From contig JAKPUV010000778.1 of assembly GCA_029554925.1 (NCBI GenBank), positions 1 through 8,195 of the forward strand: a stretch of 8,195 nucleotides of DNA, in the 5' to 3' direction. The translations under genes were made by a program, and so were the position numbers. Shown piece by piece: positions 5,891 to 8,195 of the stretch. The stretch is from Candidatus Hydrogenedentota bacterium. GTDB lineage: Bacteria > Hydrogenedentota > Hydrogenedentia > Hydrogenedentales > CAITNO01. Each line of letters opens with the position of its first letter. Within the stretch, counting starts at the first letter, position 1. The notes below the pieces were generated by a model, which searched no databases, was not told the DNA's origin, and saw only the letters and a program-made list of their open reading frames with translations.

Positions 5891-8195
5891 CCCGATAAAC
5901 CCGAGGAACTTGTTCCTGTTCTCGTCGTTGACGTACTCGAAGCCGTCCACAAGGATGTCCTCCTTGTTCTTGGCGGCGTTGCCGACCTTCACGTCCATCT
6001 TCCCGGTCTGGGCCATGCCGCCCACGGGGAACCCGACAACGAGGCGGGTGCCGTCGGGCGATCCGCCGATGACGGGCATGAGCGTCTTGCCGAAATAGAC
6101 CTGGGCGGACTGCACATCGCCGAGGTCCTCGCCGTACACCGTCACGGGGAAGTTCTTCCGCGACGCGCGGCGCGGATCGACGCGCAGAACCTTCGGGCTG
6201 AGCTCGGGCGTGCCGGGCACCAGCGAGAAGAGGTCCGAACGGCTGACCTCCTGGCCCGTGGCCGTGTTCCGGACGAGGAGCACGATGGGCTCCACGGGCG
6301 GATCCTCGGACCGCGAGCTGACCGTGACGCTGATGGTGGTGTTTGTGGCGCCGGTCACGACGACGTCGTACCCGCTCATGACCACGACGGGGTTGGACCC
6401 GAAGTTCTGCCCGTAGATCACGAAGCGGAACGGCTCGCCCGGCAGGGTCTGAGAGGGCAGCTCGGTCTGCGAGACGGAGTCGATGGCGATGGTGGTCGGG
6501 CCGACCACGCGCGCCCGCGCCTCCACGGACCCGGAGAGCTGCTTCTTCATGGTGTGCGAGCGGATCCAGTTGAAGCCGCTGGCGTCGGGGCGGACCCCCG
6601 CCTTGGCGCCGTCCATCCAGTAGTAGGCGGGCGGCGTGCGGAAGACGGTCACGAAGCCCAGCCCGCGCTGCGCCCACTGGAACTCCTGGAACTTGCGGAA
6701 GTCGTTGCGGTCCTCGCCGGGGAGGTTGGCCCACGTGTCGGGGTCGGGCTGGGTCGGGGTATTCGGGCCCCAGCCGACGATGCCGGCGCGGAAGGTGTCG
6801 CCCTCCTGCATGTTCTGGGCCGCGCGGACCACCACGAAGAAGTCGGGACCGTAGTCCAGGTCGTTGATGGAGACGCCGAAGGTCGGCTGGACCCACTGGC
6901 GGGTGCGCGTCTGGTCCTCGCGCGGCAGGGGCAGGTCGTCCGTGCCGGGGGTCGAGAAGACAAAGCGCACCTGGATGTCGTCCGCCGTCTGGCCGGTGAA
7001 GCGCGGGGGCGCGTCCAGCATCAGCGGAATGTCAATGCCCGGGTCGAAGTACCCGTTCCGGTTCTCGGGATGGTTGTCGTTGTCGCGGTAGAGGGCCACA
7101 CCGCTGATCCGCTGGTCCTTGTTCAGAGGCAGCAGGTCGCTCAGCGGGTTGAAAATGGGGTTGGCGCCGCCCTGGTACAGCTCGACGGTGAGCTCCTCGA
7201 GGAACGAGGGGTCGCGCACGATGCGCCAGGCGCCGTTGCGCGGGGTGCCCCCGCGCAGCGTCAGCTCGTTCGCCGAGTTCCCGAGGATCTCGTAGGTCTC
7301 GTATCCGGAGTCCACCAGCCAGTCGCCGGCGAACCCGCCCGGCACCCACGCGCCCGAGGGCACGCGGAACCCGGCCACGAGGCCGACACCGCCGCCGCCG
7401 GAGGCTATGATGTCCTCCTGGCGGTTGGTGGCCAGGTCGAGGCCGAGCACGGGCACCGCCTCGCCGCCGATGGTCAGCTTGGCGCTGCGGTTGGTGAGGT
7501 CCACGAGGCGGACCGGCACGTTGACTTCGAGCATGTCATGCCCGTAGAAGTCCTGCACCGGGTCCTCATCGGGGCTGTACTTCACGAAGGCCGTGCTGCT
7601 GCTGTTCACGCCGGGGAAGAACTGGATGCCGCCGCGGCGCTGGTTTTCGGGCCGCGTGGGCAGGCCGGCGGGAATGACGGCGCGGATCTTGGAGAAGCGC
7701 TTGACATTGTCCGAGGTGCTGATGGAGATGAACAGGTCGTCGCCCGGCTGGATCACTTCGGGGTCCAGCGCCTTGGCGCCGGGGGCCGCCTGCTGGAGGG
7801 CGTTGACCTCAAGCATCGCCGACGCGAGCCCGGCGCCCGACTTCTTGTCCGTCGGCAGGTCGAACTCGAACTCGTAGCCGTCCTGGCGCGGCACCGTCCA
7901 GTTGCTCCGGGGGAACAGCGTGAGGACCCAGGCCCGGTCCACATCGTCCACGATGCCGTTGCCGTCCATGTCGTCCGCGCGGCCGTCGCCGTCGAGGTCC
8001 ACCAGCTCGGGCTGCGACGCCCACTTGACGTTGGTCACGGGGACCACGCGGTCAAGCAGCGGAAGCGCCGCCCCGCTGCCGGCGTAGTTGTTGAGGTCCT
8101 GCGTGTTGAGGAAGATGCCGTTCTGGTCGGCGTCCTCCCACAGCAGCACGCCGGAGTCGAGGCTCTGGTTGTCGTTCGTGTCGGGGTCGAGCGGC
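5777..8195 (-). CDS. Large exported protein with calcium loops, two IPT/TIG-like domains and C-terminal sorting tail (N-terminus outside window)
   Basis: The frame is open to the window edge; 805 residues are visible and the start lies beyond 8195. The first GTG in frame (8149) is an internal Val, since acidic repeat sequence (PDTNDNQSLDSG) continues upstream of it. Near the N-terminal edge are Asp/Asn/Gly-rich calcium-type loops: DADQNG (about 8117-8134) and the tandem DLDGDGRADD and DGNGIVDDVD (7937-7999), as in dockerin or thrombospondin type 3 repeats. The central part (about 6500-7900) is beta-rich and unrecognised, with another Asp/Asn-rich segment (DNDNHPENRNGYFDPGID) near 7034-7087. 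Two IPT/TIG-like immunoglobulin folds follow: 6209-6499 (FRFVIYGQNFGSNPVVV) and 5927-6208 (FPVTVYGEDLGD...VYFGKT). The last residues form GCAPG, a hydrophobic helix and RRRR, a tripartite sorting-type tail. Such proteins are exported and often anchored to the surface. The role is unknown; adhesion or structural scaffolding is a guess. The downstream pseudo-matrixin gene starts 75 bases after the stop. Confidence 0.8.
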   Translation of the reverse strand, partial: PLDPDTNDNQSLDSGVLLWEDADQNGIFLNTQDLNNYAGSGAALPLLDRVVPVTNVKWASQPELVDLDGDGRADDMDGNGIVDDVDRAWVLTLFPRSNWTVPRQDGYEFEFDLPTDKKSGAGLASAMLEVNALQQAAPGAKALDPEVIQPGDDLFISISTSDNVKRFSKIRAVIPAGLPTRPENQRRGGIQFFPGVNSSSTAFVKYSPDEDPVQDFYGHDMLEVNVPVRLVDLTNRSAKLTIGGEAVPVLGLDLATNRQEDIIASGGGGVGLVAGFRVPSGAWVPGGFAGDWLVDSGYETYEILGNSANELTLRGGTPRNGAWRIVRDPSFLEELTVELYQGGANPIFNPLSDLLPLNKDQRISGVALYRDNDNHPENRNGYFDPGIDIPLMLDAPPRFTGQTADDIQVRFVFSTPGTDDLPLPREDQTRTRQWVQPTFGVSINDLDYGPDFFVVVRAAQNMQEGDTFRAGIVGWGPNTPTQPDPDTWANLPGEDRNDFRKFQEFQWAQRGLGFVTVFRTPPAYYWMDGAKAGVRPDASGFNWIRSHTMKKQLSGSVEARARVVGPTTIAIDSVSQTELPSQTLPGEPFRFVIYGQNFGSNPVVVMSGYDVVVTGATNTTISVTVSSRSEDPPVEPIVLLVRNTATGQEVSRSDLFSLVPGTPELSPKVLRVDPRRASRKNFPVTVYGEDLGDVQSAQVYFGKTLMPVIGGSPDGTRLVVGFPVGGMAQTGKMDVKVGNAAKNKEDILVDGFEYVNDENRNKFLGFIGCAPGTDPGTPWADAAVMLAAAGLLALAGRRRRASGRG

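Noticed and set aside
5550..6896. 448-codon minus-strand open frame overlapping both exported-protein genes
   Set aside because: Arg/Pro/Gly-rich with no domain; it is a frame-shifted reading of the IPT protein, whose own frame has clear motifs and a proper C-terminus.

Overview
The window is uniformly G+C-rich and densely coding, with no gene-free stretch longer than about 100 bases. No RNA gene, CRISPR array, insertion sequence or transposase was seen. It reads as a bacterial chromosome. The left part has the common xseA-xseB-ispA housekeeping order. The right part carries large exported proteins of a type familiar from less-cultivated Planctomycetota/Lentisphaerota/Hydrogenedentota-like genomes: matrixin-fold, calcium-loop and IPT proteins with a sorting-type C-terminus, next to a 'URO-D family' protein that is not HemE. 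The phylum is inferred from gene style alone and is tentative.

Left, plus strand (2-1943): the 3' half of xseA (exonuclease VII large subunit, cut by the window edge), xseB (small subunit, with an unusual acidic tail) and ispA (bacterial type II farnesyl-type diphosphate synthase). The genes are tightly packed. xseB starts 11 bases after the xseA stop behind a strong Shine-Dalgarno, and ispA most likely starts at a TTG that overlaps the xseB stop (TTGA). This is one operon joining DNA-repair nuclease subunits with isoprenoid synthesis. The dxs gene that often follows in other bacteria is absent; the next gene converges from the other strand.

Middle, minus strand (1960-3111): a URO-D-fold protein of the uncharacterised methyltransferase-like branch. 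The zinc ligands expected of MtaA-type corrinoid methyltransferases are only partly present.

Right, minus strand (3206-8195): two large exported proteins in a row, 75 bases apart and probably co-transcribed. The upstream one (N-terminus beyond the window) has aspartate-rich calcium loops, two IPT/TIG-like beta domains, and a C-terminal Cys / transmembrane helix / Arg-cluster tail like a surface-sorting signal. The downstream one (831 aa) has a signal peptide and a matrixin-like fold in which every HExxHxxGxxH zinc ligand and the catalytic Glu is replaced. It continues into a CFI-box-like segment, a two-helix membrane hairpin, a second extracytoplasmic beta domain and an acidic tail.

The most interesting content is this pair: a zinc-less pseudo-matrixin fused through a membrane hairpin to a second exported domain, encoded next to a sortable calcium/IPT protein. 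Its function is unknown.
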